Source of the DNA: Hyperoplus lanceolatus
Lineage: Eukaryota > Chordata > Actinopteri > Uranoscopiformes > Ammodytidae
DNA length: 64,000 bases
Assembly: GCA_026929865.2 (NCBI GenBank)
Contig: CM049410.1
Location: 9,108,501-9,172,500 of the forward strand
Direction of reading: 5' to 3'
Position numbers and translations under genes: made by a program. Below the pieces are notes generated by a model. It made no database searches. It was not told the origin of the DNA and was given only the letters and a program-made list of their open reading frames with translations. Below, piece after piece: positions 50,985 to 64,000 of the stretch (positions within the stretch are counted from its first letter, which is position 1; the number at the start of each line of letters is the position of its first letter).

Positions 50985-53900
50985 ATGGCATTGAGGAGCG
51001 CTGTGTGCCGTCTCTTGGTCAACCCTCAAAGATGTGCCATCGTCTCTGCTTCCAGAGCACAGGGAACTGCAGCGGCTGCCAGATTGGGTAAGTGCTATGA
51101 CACCATGCCAGCCAGCGACACCACACTGTGACAGCGACATTGTGACAGTGCACCACCCACTGGTGATTTAAGAATTTAATTGCCAACAACTGCACCTGTA
51201 ATTAACGTGCTTATACCGAACTTGAATTTGAGCTGCCCATTTTCATCCTGATGGTTTCAATGTCATTTGGATAACATTCACACCCACACACTCACAGGGA
51301 GAGCCATGCATTTCCTTTGAAGCTATATTTGATACAGGGTAATCTGTAATTTGACAAATAGTAACAAAATTGTACACAGAAATGTAACTAAATGTACCTT
51401 AGTAATAAATGTGCTATATTATAACTATGGGAAGGGACCTTTTTTCTTAATTACTTAGAAAATCAGGAAACAGTGCGATATCCTCTTACAATGCATTTTG
51501 TTATATTTTTAAACGTTTTTGGCATATGAAATCCTTGCATTCCTTTCACAATGTTAATGATTTTCATCGTTTCAATTTTCCACATACGCAGAAAAGACTG
51601 AGCAGAAGCCTAAAGCACGTAAGACATTATGTTTTGATCGGCGATTCTCACCAGAGCATGTTTGTAACAGTGGTTTTTAAGTTTGAGTAATTGTTCCTCT
51701 TCCAAATGTGTGACAGCTAAAGTCCAGTTCAACTGGCAGGATGGCCTGGAGCTGGAGAGCCAGCTGACGGAAGATGAGATCATGATCAGGGATTCTTTCC
51801 GGACATACTGCCAAGAGAAACTGATGCCTCGCATCCTTTTGGCAAACAGAAATGAAGGTGATTAAGGTGTTCGATTTCATCAGGGTCCTTTTCTCAAAAT
51901 CCTTTAATGTCTTATATACTTTTTTTTCAGATACTTGCATTATTTACTTGTATACATTCTGTGCAGCATTGTTGGAGAGAGCACTAGAACTGAATTGAAA
52001 TTGAATTGCCAAATACTGCTTCAGTAATTGTTGTGAACACTACAAATAAGAGCTTTGAACTTTGATCAGTTCTCCCCTTGCTGCTTTCACATGCATAATG
52101 CCCATTTTTGTGTCTATGTTTCTAAATACAGGTTCTTTATGAGATCTTAACCTTGTGACATTTTTTTTCAGTGTTTCACAGAGACATTGTGTCTGAGATG
52201 GGAGAAATGGGTGTCCTGGGCCCAACCATTAAAGGTGAGACTGAACGGGGTATATTTGATTTGACAGGCAAACTGTTCGCGGCTGATTGCATGTAGGATA
52301 CAGAGGCAGGCAATCCCATTTACATTTTTGATTCCATTAACATGATATTCCACAGGTGTGTGTTTTATTGTAGCATTAAATTGTACAATACAGCAATGGT
52401 GGTATTGTAAAACAGCCAGATTTCTGTCACACAAATGACTCTCTGAAATGGACTTTGGCCTTGTGCACACTGGACCGATGTGTTGTTTGTTTTTTGAGAA
52501 AGCTTAAAGCGTGTCTGTGACAAAACTCTGAACCTCACTTTATTTATTGTGTAACACTCCATTGTGAATGACACTGACAAAAACACTCTTCCTGTGTTTG
52601 ATGTGAAGGTTATGGCTGCGCTGGGACAAGCTATGTGGCCTATGGTTTGATTGCCAGAGAGGTGGAGAGAGTGGACAGCGGCTATCGCTCCGTGATGAGC
52701 GTGCAGTCGTCACTGGTCATGCACCCCATCTATGCCTATGGCACAGAGGAGCAGAGACAGAAGTGGCTCCCCAGGCTAGGTAAGAGGAGAAAACAACTAC
52801 ATTTTTTCTATCAACAGTCAGTCAGCTTATCTTTCAACAATAGATGGGGGAAATTAAAATAGTTCACAGCAACTAGTTTGTGCTGATCTGTTGTCAGAAA
52901 TTAAGGCAAGGCAGCGCAATTTCTTTGTATCGCACAATTCACACGCTTATGCAATTCAAAGTGCTTTATTGAGTAAAAACAAAAAGAGGTAATTGAAAAA
53001 ATAAACAGAAACCTATTACAATTTGACTGCAATTAAAAGCATGCAAGAATATCAAAAATAATAATACAAATAAATGAAACAAAAAAAACATATTAAAGTA
53101 AGACGATTAAAATGAAACCAAATACAGATATAAAATAGTTAGGACAAAGATCAGGCAGTACATATAGCCGTATAGGTCATTTTAAAAGCCGAGTTGAGCA
53201 GTAATGTTTTAAGACCAGATTTAATCGATTGTAGAGTTGTAGCTGACCTCAGAGTTTCTGGGAGGTTAACTAACACATTAACCTTGACATTCAAACAATG
53301 ACTGACTGACCTGTTGGTTTATTCTTGGTTTATTGCAAGCAACTTTTGAGTTTCCAGAAAAGCGGAATATATAATACAATATATTATCATAATTATTGTT
53401 AATAGCTCGTGGAGAGATCCTGGGTTGCTTTGGTTTGACGGAGCCCAACCACGGCAGCGACCCCAGCAGCATGGAAACCAGAGCCAAATATAATCCGTCC
53501 AGTCGCACCTACACCGTCACCGGCTCCAAGACCTGGTGAGTAGTGGATCTGTGCCAAACAGTATGAGATGATTGTTGAGCTATGCCTTAATTGATAACGT
53601 CTCATTGGAAGGTGAACCGTTTTTCTTTACTCGAATGGACAGGATTTGAAGTAGATTTTTCAGCAACAATAGAGGCCAATTGTGTCATCATTTCACGGTA
53701 TACACTTTGTAGTTTTCTCATAACTCACTTTAGACTTGGATAACTTTTTAGTATTTAGTGAAAATAAGTCATTCTAATAGCTGGGTCTATGTTTTCAAAC
53801 CTTTAAAAGAAGGCATGTAGGATTGTATTTCAGGCTATTTATTACACCTTACTGCCAGTGTGTGCCAAGAACACTTTCAGGTCAGGAGGTCTATTTTAAG

Positions 53901-56900
53901 GAAGCATGAAACTGCAACATAATAAACAGAGAGAACAGTGGGATGTGTCTGACATAGCAGCATGCACTTAATCACCTCCTGATGACAGGGTTACATTAGG
54001 TATCGGGGGTTAATGTCAAGTGTATTAACATCCAGTAAATGAATTAATTATTTGGGAACTACGTCGTCACAACAACAGCTAACAGATGTTTTAATTTGAA
54101 TGTCTTTGCTTTATTCAGTTATTTTTTCTTGCATCTAATATGATGTTTTACATTTTAGTAAGACATTCCTGGTGTCACGATTTTGAGGATTTTGCTTTGG
54201 CACAGGGCTCGACATGGCATTAGTTGTCCACATGGTGGTGCTCTTTACAGCCAAAGTGATGTATGACATTTGGCTGTATGACATTAACAGAGACTCGTTT
54301 TTTCTAATTGAGGAGAGTACTTTTTTTCAATATTTGTAAACATTTTTCATCATTATATAAGTTAATGAATGTATTACGCTGTAGGTCCAAAAGTGTAAGA
54401 AGAAATATTACAGAAATGTTTGTGTTTAACCCATTGATGACGGCTGCTGCGCGATGCCACATTGGCTCTCCTGCCTGATGCTGCATCGCGCAGCATTATT
54501 ACTTTATCTAATTTTCATGGCATTCCCAGCATAGAATGCACTGTCATTGGTTCAAATACACAAGAGGTGGGTTCTGTTGATTTTTTTAAGACCACGTGAC
54601 CACCCAAAAGTTGTGTGGTTTGCCGAAAATCACGTCAAACAAAAGAATAAAAAATAAAAAAATAAAACAAAATAATAATAAAAATACGCCGGCTATGTCG
54701 ACGACGGAACAGTTAGTGGCGTTTGGTGCGCAGAATCAAGGTCTACTATAGACTACTGACACATTGCATTTATTTATTAACAATATTTAATAATTTTCTA
54801 ATTAATCTAATTTTGACGATTTTTAGAAATATTTTTTGGTTTGTAAGCGCTAAGGGAGCATGTTTGAATAAAACCTGTGAACCTTAACTTTTAAATGTAT
54901 TTTATTTCATGTTTCTATGTGCTACACAGGCTTAGATATTAAGGTTTTGGTAGACTTGACAATTCGTACTATTTTTTCAGAAAACCCTCAGGCATTAAGG
55001 ACATGCATCCTAGATTGCCATAGTCATCAATGGGTTAAGAACATGCAGAACGGATTACAGAATATTTTCGGTAGTTGGTAAATGCAGGTCACAAAGTTGA
55101 CCCACCACTACATTGCATAATTACAGTTCAAATGAGTGTCACTTATTCTTTAATAGAAAAATGTGGTCTACCAGTGCATACACAAAGGCGTGTGCCCCTC
55201 ACATGCCCTCTGCTTCCACCACCAGGATCACCAACTCCCCTGTGGCGGATGTGGCCGTAGTCTGGGCCAAATGTGACGACGGGAAGATCCGCGGCTTCAT
55301 CCTGGAGCGCGGCATGAAGGGCTTCTCCACGCCTAAGATCGAGGGCAAGTTCTCCCTTAGAGCCTCCGCCACTGGCATGATCGTCATGGACGAGGTGGAA
55401 GTGCCAGAGGAGAACCTGCTGCCTAACGTCTCAGGCCTTGGGGTGAGAGTGACAGCAGTTCAGTTGGACGGATGTGTTGTAGGAAGATAGTTTTAAATGA
55501 CTGTACACGCCTTTGTTCTGTTACATGAAATTAAGTCTTGATTCGGAACGATTTGGTAAAAAAATTAATAGAAGATGAACAAAAAGAAAAAAAATATGAA
55601 TATAATAAATAATATAAGCTTTTAATAAAAAATAAAAAACATATATTTATTATATTAATGTGTTCAGGATGTCCTACATTGTTTATGGCTCTTTTTGTTT
55701 TGTGTGCTTAATGATTGAGATACATTTTTTGGCTCAACAGCGTCCATTTTCTATTAGGCATTTTGTTTCATGTGAAAGACACACAGCAGTAAAAGCCCTC
55801 TCTCTCTCTTGCTGCTTCCAGGGTCCTTTTGGCTGCTTGAACAACGCTCGCTACGGTATCGCATGGGGCGCTCTGGGCGCTGCAGAGTTCTGTTTCCACG
55901 CAGCTCGACAGTACACTCTTGACAGGTCAGATGTCCCAGCTCTCCCAGTGTAATGTTACAGATTTTCACGCTACCTTGTTATTTATTCATTAACATGAGG
56001 ACGTTGTTGTTTTTCTAAACCAGAATCCAGTTCGGGGTGCCACTGGCAAGGAATCAGCTGATGCAGAAGAAAATGGCCGACATGCTGACGGAGATCACCA
56101 TCGGCCTTCAGTCCTGTCTGCAGCTGGGGAGACTTATCGATGACAAGAGGTAAAGACCTATTGATCTTCTCTAGCAGAAGTCTATTTGATAGGATCGGAC
56201 ATGGTATATATGGCATTTCCTATTTTCCTTTCTTTAGACCCTTTTACAAAGCAATTCCGGATATTACCGTGCCTGTCAGCAGCTTTTTCAAAATGTTCTA
56301 ACTTTTCTTTCTTTGACTACAGAAATTGTTGCTACCTCAGAGATATTTAAAATCCCGGTTGCAGTCTGACTTTTAGCTCGTCTTGACAACGTGGCCACGC
56401 CCCTGTTCCACAACTACCGATTTAATTATTCACACAGAGCGTTCCGGGAATGTTGCGGGAATCCTACTACTACAGTGTCAAAGGGGCTTTATGGTTGTTC
56501 AAATGTTTCAGTGTGGTCCAAATCGGCGGACGAGCGTCTTGCCTGAAATTAAAGTTAAGTAAATTCTGTATTTTTTTATTTTTTTGGTCAACAGAGCAGC
56601 GCCAGAGATGATCTCCATGCTGAAGAGGAACAGCTGCGGTAAATCCCTGGACATCGCCCGGCAGGCCAGAGACATGCTGGGAGGAAACGGCATCTCAGAT
56701 GAATACCACATCATCCGCCACGTCATGAACCTGGAGGCTGTCAACACATACGAAGGTGAGGAGTGACACATTGACAAAATAGTCCACTTGGTCGAGACGA
56801 GTTTGCACGTGCCCTAGTATAAAATACTTTAGGCATAGTCAAAAAGGAAATGAATTACCTGAAAGATTTTTTAAAGGAAATTACCCACGGTAAAAATAAG

Positions 56901-57127
56901 ATTTAAAAAAATTAAGAAACCAAAAAAGACATTCCATTAGCTTCTGCAAACAAAAGCTTAGGGATTAGTTAGAAGTATTACTGTTTTATTAACAGTTTAT
57001 TTTTGGTGTTGCACTTTTTAATCTAGTATGATTTGGGTCCTCTCCCCCTCCAGGTACTCATGACATCCACGCCCTGATCCTGGGCCGAGCCATCACCGGC
57101 CTGCAGTCCTTCACTGTGGACAAATAG
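50985..57127 (+). CDS. gcdh: Glutaryl-CoA dehydrogenase, mitochondrial
   Basis: FAD-dependent enzyme that oxidatively decarboxylates glutaryl-CoA to crotonyl-CoA in lysine, hydroxylysine and tryptophan breakdown, in the mitochondrial matrix. Eleven coding exons: 50985-51087, 51592-51618, 51717-51857, 52172-52234, 52609-52779, 53406-53535, 55226-55442, 55822-55925, 56024-56149, 56595-56755 and 57054-57127. These total 1317 nt and 438 residues, the same length as human GCDH. The N-terminus [11 protein letters not shown] is an arginine-rich amphipathic presequence. Diagnostic stretches are [48 protein letters not shown] (acyl-CoA dehydrogenase signature), [16 protein letters not shown] and [13 protein letters not shown]. 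The catalytic base is the glutamate in NTYEGTHDIH. All active-site regions look intact. An in-frame ATG 24 bases upstream lies before the acceptor AG and is intronic. Confidence 0.97.
52908..53280. repeat. Retroposon-type repeat in gcdh intron
   Basis: Starts near GGCAAGGCAG and includes GCAATTCAAAGTGCTTTATTG, a motif widespread at the ends of fish retroposons. An A-rich region and GTTGTAGCTGACCTCAGAGT follow. Family not assigned; boundaries approximate. Confidence 0.5.
54430..55034. mobile_element. piggyBac-like MITE with TTAA flanks, 605 bp
   Basis: Ends CCCATTGATGAC and GTCATCAATGGG are exact inverted repeats flanked by TTAA on each side (54426-54429 and 55035-55038). A subterminal hairpin at about 54443-54495 reads GCTGCGCGATGC... 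GCATCGCGCAGC. Non-coding; inserted in the gcdh intron just upstream of exon 55226-55442. Confidence 0.85.
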
Positions 57128-57641
57128 ATCCCTCCTCTCTAAATGCTGCCACCAGGAAGCTGCTGTTAGAACTGTAACTCGCATGTCAAACTCAGCGGCA
57201 AATTATTGTGATGATTCCGAATACTTATCTGTATAGTTTTGACGTTTGCTTTCTCTCCGGTTTGTAGAATATATGTTTGAGTGCTTTATTTGGAGAGAAA
57301 GTAGATAGTTTTTAATTAAAAAAGGGCTATTTTTCTACTCTACTTAAACAAATAAATCATTGTATAGACTTCCATGGACACTACTGTAGTGACATATTGA
57401 CGGTTCTGAATGAATTTTGTTGCTAGTTACAGAGGTATGCAACAGTATTACTGTATAAAAACATCTTATCAGACAGTAAATGCCCACAACTTGTTTAGAA
57501 TTGCCTGTGAAGCTTTCTTATTTTCAATTTCAATGACATGACTCAGAGGTTGTCCCTCTGTACTTGGTGTAATCTTGCATGAATGATAACATCAGCTACT
57601 ATTGTTACATGATGGCCTTTGGCACTTTACTGGCTTGGTTT

Positions 57642-57647
57642 AATAAA
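57642..57647 (+). terminator. gcdh polyadenylation signal (candidate)
   Basis: AATAAA about 515 bp past the stop codon. An earlier AATAAA at 57351-57356 is an alternative. Either would give an ordinary 3' UTR. Confidence 0.5.
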
Positions 57648-57699
57648 GATGTAAATCAGAGCTTGAATAAAATAAAAATTATTTTTAAGCCATGAATAT

Positions 57700-59290
57700 A
57701 TTGCTTATTTGAAATAATAAATTAAAGGTGCTCCGAGGACCTTTCAGGTTGTGTTAATTCTTGCTTCCCCTTTGGACAAAAGTGATGGTGTTTTTACTAC
57801 GCCAGCAGTTGTTCCTGTGTGAGCGTCACCCATGGCATTAAGAAGAACTATATAAAAATACTATTCTTTGACCTGATGGTTTCATGTAATTCATGATCAT
57901 TTTCTGAAAATCTTCAGTTTCAGAAATATTTAAAAGTTCCTCGTAGTACATTTTAATATAAGTAATAGAATAAAATGTACTGTTCTGATTTATATATTAG
58001 GCTCCATGGTAGGGAGTTACTTTTACTCAGGGGTGGTACTCGGGTAGTAAAAAAGGGAACAGTGAATAATACTGTAAGTGAAAAATGTTAGTAAGAACGC
58101 AGTTAGTCCAGTGGTATTATAGGTCAGGCCCCCTCCAATGGGTCACCAGATTCATCTGAGGGGTTGTGAGATGATTAATGGGAGAGGAAAGAAGAAAAAG
58201 ATTACATTTGTATTCATTTTTTGGGACTTCTCTCTAATCTTTTGTGTAATATAAGATCGTTTGACCTCAAACCGTTATTTTTTTAAAAGATTATTTTTTG
58301 GCATTTTCAATGCATCTTATTAATAGTGCAGAGAGACAGATAAAATGGGTTAGAGAGGGGAATGGCATGCAGAGAATCCGACCTGTTGATTCCGAACCGG
58401 GTCTGCTGCTTCTGAGGACTGAGCCTCTAGGGGGACGCTCTGACCACCTCACTACAAATGGATCAAGGAAACAGTGAATAACTTCACCGCTATGTTTATG
58501 TGTATGTGACTCACACACATAAACATAACATTTCTAGGCTGACATCATCCCAAAATAGACAGGGAGAGGTTGAGAAACTAATACCACTTCTAAAAAAAGA
58601 ATAGGAACCTACTGTAGGCTATAACATTTTTTCAAATGGGCCATGCAAACATAATTTTGGCATGAGGGCCCTGCCTCCTACTTTAGGTCAGCTTCTGCCC
58701 CCAGTCAAACCAGTAGTCAGTAGTTTTTTTGTTGACATGTTTTTCTTCAGGGTTGGTGAACATCATGGGGAACCGACCCCAATGGTGTACACTGTTACAT
58801 CAAGATGGAAGGTTAAATGTACAATGTGAATTTAATTACTTTATACCACACAGGAACACTATTTTCACAAATGTTAACAGGTGGCTGATTGATATCCTGC
58901 TAATGGCTTCACGCTGCTTGACAGATTGACAGTTGGGGTCACACACCAACACAGGCTGGGAAATATGCCAGATGTAAACAATGCGGCATCTAACGGAGGC
59001 TATGGGCCTCATATTGTCTTTGGATCTGTTGTGTCTCAAGGATGTGTTTTGATGAGAAATATTGGCCTGTATTTAAAAAATGTAAAATAGAGCTTTACTT
59101 TGTTTTCAAGAAAACTACAGTGCATGGGGCTCTATTAAAACAATACAGCATAGTCCAGCAGAATCACGATTTTAAGGTGCTGCTAATTGTTCCTACTTGA
59201 AACAGATTGTCGGCACCTTCAGGCGATAGGCCTGACTGTTCCCTTTACTTCAGACAAAGCTGGATTGACTGATTTTTTTCCTGCAAGACG
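57700..59290. other. Intergenic sequence downstream of gcdh
   Basis: No gene seen apart from the SINE at 58285. The stretch 57848-57960 repeats sequence found at 46016-46130 (both carry CTATATAAAAATA and ATTTAAAAGTTCC). Confidence 0.5.
58285..58470 (-). mobile_element. tRNA-derived SINE
   Basis: On the minus strand it has an A-box-like GTGGTCAGAGCG and a B-box-like GGTTCGGAATC, about 45 bp apart. These are followed by CATGCCATTCCCCTCTCTAA and a tail ending ATTGAAAATGCC. The layout is that of a tRNA-derived fish SINE. The tRNA part is too degenerate to be a functional tRNA. Confidence 0.65.
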
Positions 59291-59584
59291 ACTTCTAGGT
59301 AAGATGAAGGAATTAAGCGCAGTAAGCCTGGGTCAGACATGTTGACAGAGCAGAGTAGGATGGATAGGACTAAAGGGACCTATAGTGGGCAGGTCAGACG
59401 GTTTACTACTGCTGGAGGAGGGCACGCTTCATTTCAGCACCAAGGACAGAGGGACTTTTGAGAAGACGTGTTTGGAGAGATTTGGAGCTTTGGAACAAGG
59501 TTGGAATTAAAATGCAAAGTCTAAATGCTGTTACTGAAATTACTTTCCTTGTAGGCCTACATGTTTATTTTGTTTTCTTTGCAG

Positions 59585-60951
<1,367 letters not shown>

Positions 60952-61157
60952 TATTGTGTTTGACAAGGGCCGTGATCATGCACAGGAACCCAAAACACAC
61001 ATATGACACGTGAAGATCTGACTACTGTGATGTGTTCCATGTGGCCCTCAACAGGTGTTTGTCATGTATGATGTGTAGAAACCCCAGTCTCATGTTCCCC
61101 TCCTAAAGTGACACTGGGAAATCCACTGCATTGACCACACCGCGCTGTGGCCTGCTC

Positions 61158-61295
61158 CTTTATATTCTGAATGGAGAATGCTTGTGGTCAAAATTACAAT
61201 TTGACAACATAGGCTCTGTAAACGGGTATGTAAACAAAATGTCTGTAAACAAAAGGGCCCACCGTAGCTAGCAACATGCCCGTTAACAGAGCCTA
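61158..61295. mobile_element. Palindromic MITE, copy F, in a 3' UTR
   Basis: Partial copy with the central stem GCTCTGTAAACGGG, then GGGCCCACCGTAGCTAGCAACATGCCCG, given here in part as CACCGTAGCTAGCAACATG, and then ACAGAGCCTAG. It lies between the stop codon of the small membrane-protein gene and its poly(A) signal at 61471, so it is probably transcribed in the mRNA. Confidence 0.7.
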
Positions 61296-61470
61296 GCACG
61301 GATAAAAAGTCAAAGCAATCACCCTAAAGAAGTGAAAAACCAAAAAGACCAAAGAGGATTAAAAGAGGTCACTGTGTATTGTCTCTGCGTGCCTATAGGC
61401 TTCAGAGAGAAGCTGTTCGACATGTCAGATTGAGTGTAACAGACACTATTTGTTGGTTTTACGCTGATGA

Positions 61471-61476
61471 AATAAA
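61471..61476 (+). terminator. Polyadenylation signal of the small membrane-protein gene
   Basis: AATAAA 520 bp after the stop codon at 60951. Confidence 0.5.
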
Positions 61477-61499
61477 GCTTTTTCTTATCGAAGCCCAGC

Positions 61500-62840
61500 A
61501 AGATATAAGAGTGGAGCTACTGTTTGATCAGTGGGAGTGACTTGTTGACTGTTTTGCACTGGTGGCATGAGATTGAAAGATTGGGCGTGGTCATGTACCA
61601 ATAATCTCGCTGCGCAACTAGAGATTAAACTGTGGGCTCAGGACACCAGCTCACAGGTTTCTGAGTATAACGTCATACTGCTGGAATTTAGTGTCAGTGT
61701 TCCTGTTGTCACTGATCTTAAGGTTCTGGTAAAAAAAAGTCCCGTGAGATCCGAAGCTTCCTGGGACTTGAGAGGGGGTACTTAGGACTATGTTATAGTC
61801 GCATGGACAAAACTGCTTCAGAACTGTTAAACCAACCAGCTGGTCGTCTCATGAGTAAAATGTTATTTCAAGACACTGGGGGGGGATTAGGTTAAGAGGA
61901 AGACTTAGTAGTTCCTCAAGAACACAACACTGCTTAGTCTCACGACCTTTATAGTAAGTGGCACAGGCGCTTATAGATTTCCAACTGCGGTGTGCGTAGC
62001 CAATCGGGGCAGCCCGTAGCACAACAGGTAAACAGTAGTATGGCATGCTGGGAAAGTGAGCTTTAATATCAGCTCTCTGCAGCCTCTATTCTCAGACTTC
62101 CTCCTTTTTTTTAAATAAGGGGGAAGGGGCCAGAAAAACATGTTCTGAATGCAGAATTACAAAATCCAAAAAAGTGGGCAGTCTGCTTGCCTTTAGGAGG
62201 TTGTGTTCTCCACACAGTTGAAAAGATCAAGCTCTCTAAAGACAGAGGCGAGAAGGTTCTGGGCTGTTTCAATTTTATTTGCAGAAATGGGGGGCACAGC
62301 AGGGCCTACGTGCCCTTTTTTCAAATCTTTATTCAAGCCACTGTTTTTAACCTGTCAGCTAACGGGACTTCCACACTTGAACACAGAATTAAAATGTCTA
62401 CATAGTCAACATTTAGGCTTTGATTGCTGGTGTCACTTTAAGTTGAACATCTTGGCTCAGCCTTCATTAATGCGAACAAGCTCACATTAAATGAAGGCTG
62501 AGTCCTATTAAGTGTCCCAGCCAGTAGGATATTCAACTAAGCCGGCACGCACAACACCAGGACTTACGCCGAGAGGAATGCTGCCATTCAAATTAATTGA
62601 TTAATTCGCCTGCATGTTTTTTCCCCCATTACATGTTAAAAATGATTAATTATTTTAATAGACATATCAATTTGAGGGGTTGAAAACGATTATTTCCAGC
62701 TTTGACATCAGTCACGGTAGATGTATTTTTAGTTTTTACATTAATAAAGCAGAAGTCAGATATAACTAACTTTGGAAATACAATATGGCATGTTTACAAC
62801 AAGTTAACAAAACACACATTGAGTCACATTGTGTTATTTG
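61500..62840. other. Intergenic space between two convergent genes
   Basis: No coding signature or well-defined repeat seen. Confidence 0.5.
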
Positions 62841-62852
62841 GAAAAAAAGCTT

Positions 62853-62858
62853 TTTATT
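62853..62858 (-). terminator. farsa polyadenylation signal
   Basis: TTTATT on the plus strand, AATAAA on the transcript strand, about 335 bp past the farsa stop codon. Confidence 0.55.
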
Positions 62859-63192
62859 GGACCTTTGTTCCAAAAGTTGTATTGTTTCCTGTACAATAAG
62901 GTTGTTTGCTGTTCCGTAGCATGTAACACGACTTTGACTGATGTTTTCTATGGTAGCACAGTTTCAAGTTGATCCAATGGCTGCTCCTATCATTAAGTCC
63001 CCTTTAAGAACAATTTACTGTGGTTGGTCTGAAGAAAGGGCGATGGAGGAAAACGGACCCTATTTTCTGCTACAGTCACAGGTTTAGGGGCTTCCTCCAG
63101 TGAGACAGAAATGTAGGAGTCACGCGATGGAGGTAAGGCGAGTCCATCCAAAATAATAATTATTATAACAAGGGTTATGGTTAGGTGATACC

Positions 63193-63984
63193 TCAGGAGT
63201 CCAGTCGACATATGGGGCCGTCGTAGACCATTTGTAGGTTGACCTTGTGTCCCACCAGTTCTCTGATGTTGTTGATGCCGTATTTAATCATAGTGGGCCT
63301 GTGGGGTCAGAGGAGAAGGCTGAGTGAGCAACAGTTATCCATGGAGAAAATACCGTTTGTGTTGTGTGTATTACAGAAACAACAGAAGGCTGTATGGAAG
63401 AGGCAGGATTACTCCGAGTGGATTATAGAGCCTATCCCAGCCTGCTTACTCCGTACTTATGAGCCATAGCCGTTGTCCCCTTGTTAAAAGTCAGATACAA
63501 CAACTTTACATTAAATTAAAGTATTCTCTACAAGCAGCACTAGTGTGACCGACAGGACTTTGATTAGCTGTAAACAGCCAAGACTGCAGTCTCTCAACAA
63601 AAATGTTTATAATCTAACTTGAAATATATAAGTAGAAAGTGAATTTAAATAATCTATAAACAAGAATAATCCAATTACGACAAAATAAATCTTAAAAATG
63701 TAAATTGCTGGCTGAATAAATCCTTAAAATGGAATTATTGAAAATTAATAAAATGCAGGTCAGCTAAGATCTCTCAAAACCTTTAAGCCTGTAGAGCACA
63801 CTTTGTATTCGCTCTGTTAGGAACAAATTCTTATTGTGTGTGTGTGTGTGTGTGTGTTGGCGAGCTCACCTCTCCAGAGACAGGCCCCAGGCAATGACCG
63901 ACACGTCCTCAGGCAGACCCATGGGCAGCAGCATCTCCGGCCTGAAGACGCCAGAGTTCCCTACTTCCACCCACTTTTTGAGTC
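63193..63984 (-). CDS. farsa: Phenylalanine--tRNA ligase alpha subunit, last two exons (5' part outside window)
   Basis: Cytosolic PheRS alpha subunit, which charges tRNA-Phe in an alpha2-beta2 enzyme. Exons 63984-63870 and 63298-63193 join in phase. The first encodes [21 protein letters not shown] and then [17 protein letters not shown], the class II synthetase motif 3 region with its arginine. The second encodes [20 protein letters not shown] and ends CRLDS at a stop. The C-terminus is shorter than the human protein, which has a short proline-rich extension. The remaining exons lie to the right of the window. It runs convergently with the small membrane-protein gene. Confidence 0.95.
63834..63857. 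repeat. (GT)n microsatellite in farsa intron
   Basis: About 12 GT units, 12 bases inside the intron after the donor of exon 63984-63870. Confidence 0.85.
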
Positions 63985-64000
63985 CTGTACGAACGGAGAG

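Noticed and set aside
58330..58470. Possible tRNA gene
   Set aside because: A- and B-box-like motifs are present but there is no cloverleaf; the SINE tail makes it a tRNA-derived retroposon.

Overview
This window looks like nuclear DNA of a teleost fish. The genes are vertebrate, with GT-AG introns. Repeats are dense and typical of fish: Tc1/mariner, hAT, TTAA-flanked piggyBac-like elements, a DIRS-type tyrosine-recombinase retrotransposon, tRNA-derived SINEs and long CA/GT microsatellites. I cannot name the species.

Five protein-coding genes can be read by joining exons by eye and checking reading phase across every junction. (1) A Ral guanine-nucleotide exchange factor of the RGL type, best matching rgl3 (minus, 284-5757; the 3' part lies left of the window). 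(2) slc44a2, a choline transporter-like protein (minus, 14110-27485, with an alternative first exon at 48132-48159). Its exons join in phase to 706 codons. It has two alternative first exons and two homologous alternative last exons. (3) gcdh, mitochondrial glutaryl-CoA dehydrogenase (plus, 50985-57127, complete, 438 codons). (4) A two-exon gene for a 187-residue single-pass membrane protein that I do not recognise (plus, 59680-60951). (5) The last two coding exons of farsa, the phenylalanyl-tRNA synthetase alpha subunit (minus, 63193-63984, running off the right edge). In human, the counterparts of genes 1, 2, 3 and 5 all lie on 19p13, so the neighbourhood is a conserved block.

Layout: 1-5.8 kb is rgl3. 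5.8-13.4 kb is intergenic, with a complete 1.5-kb hAT element (6636-8145) and a small inverted-repeat element. 13.4-48.4 kb is slc44a2; its long first intron (27.5-48.1 kb between the two promoters) holds a nest of transposons. 48.4-50.3 kb is intergenic, with a probable slc44a2 promoter at one end and a gcdh promoter with a perfect CRE at the other. 50.3-57.7 kb is gcdh. 57.7-64 kb holds the small membrane-protein gene and the convergent end of farsa.

The most striking structure is the nest at 30128-43037. One ~0.3-kb palindromic MITE has been split by about 12.6 kb of insertions. One is a CAG-AGGGG element that carries an inverted copy of itself, producing a hairpin with ~1.25-kb arms. The other is a TTAA-flanked element that contains a piggyBac-like element. 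That element in turn contains a 'snapback' Tc1 element and a DIRS retrotransposon whose reverse-transcriptase region has been replaced by a hAT fragment.
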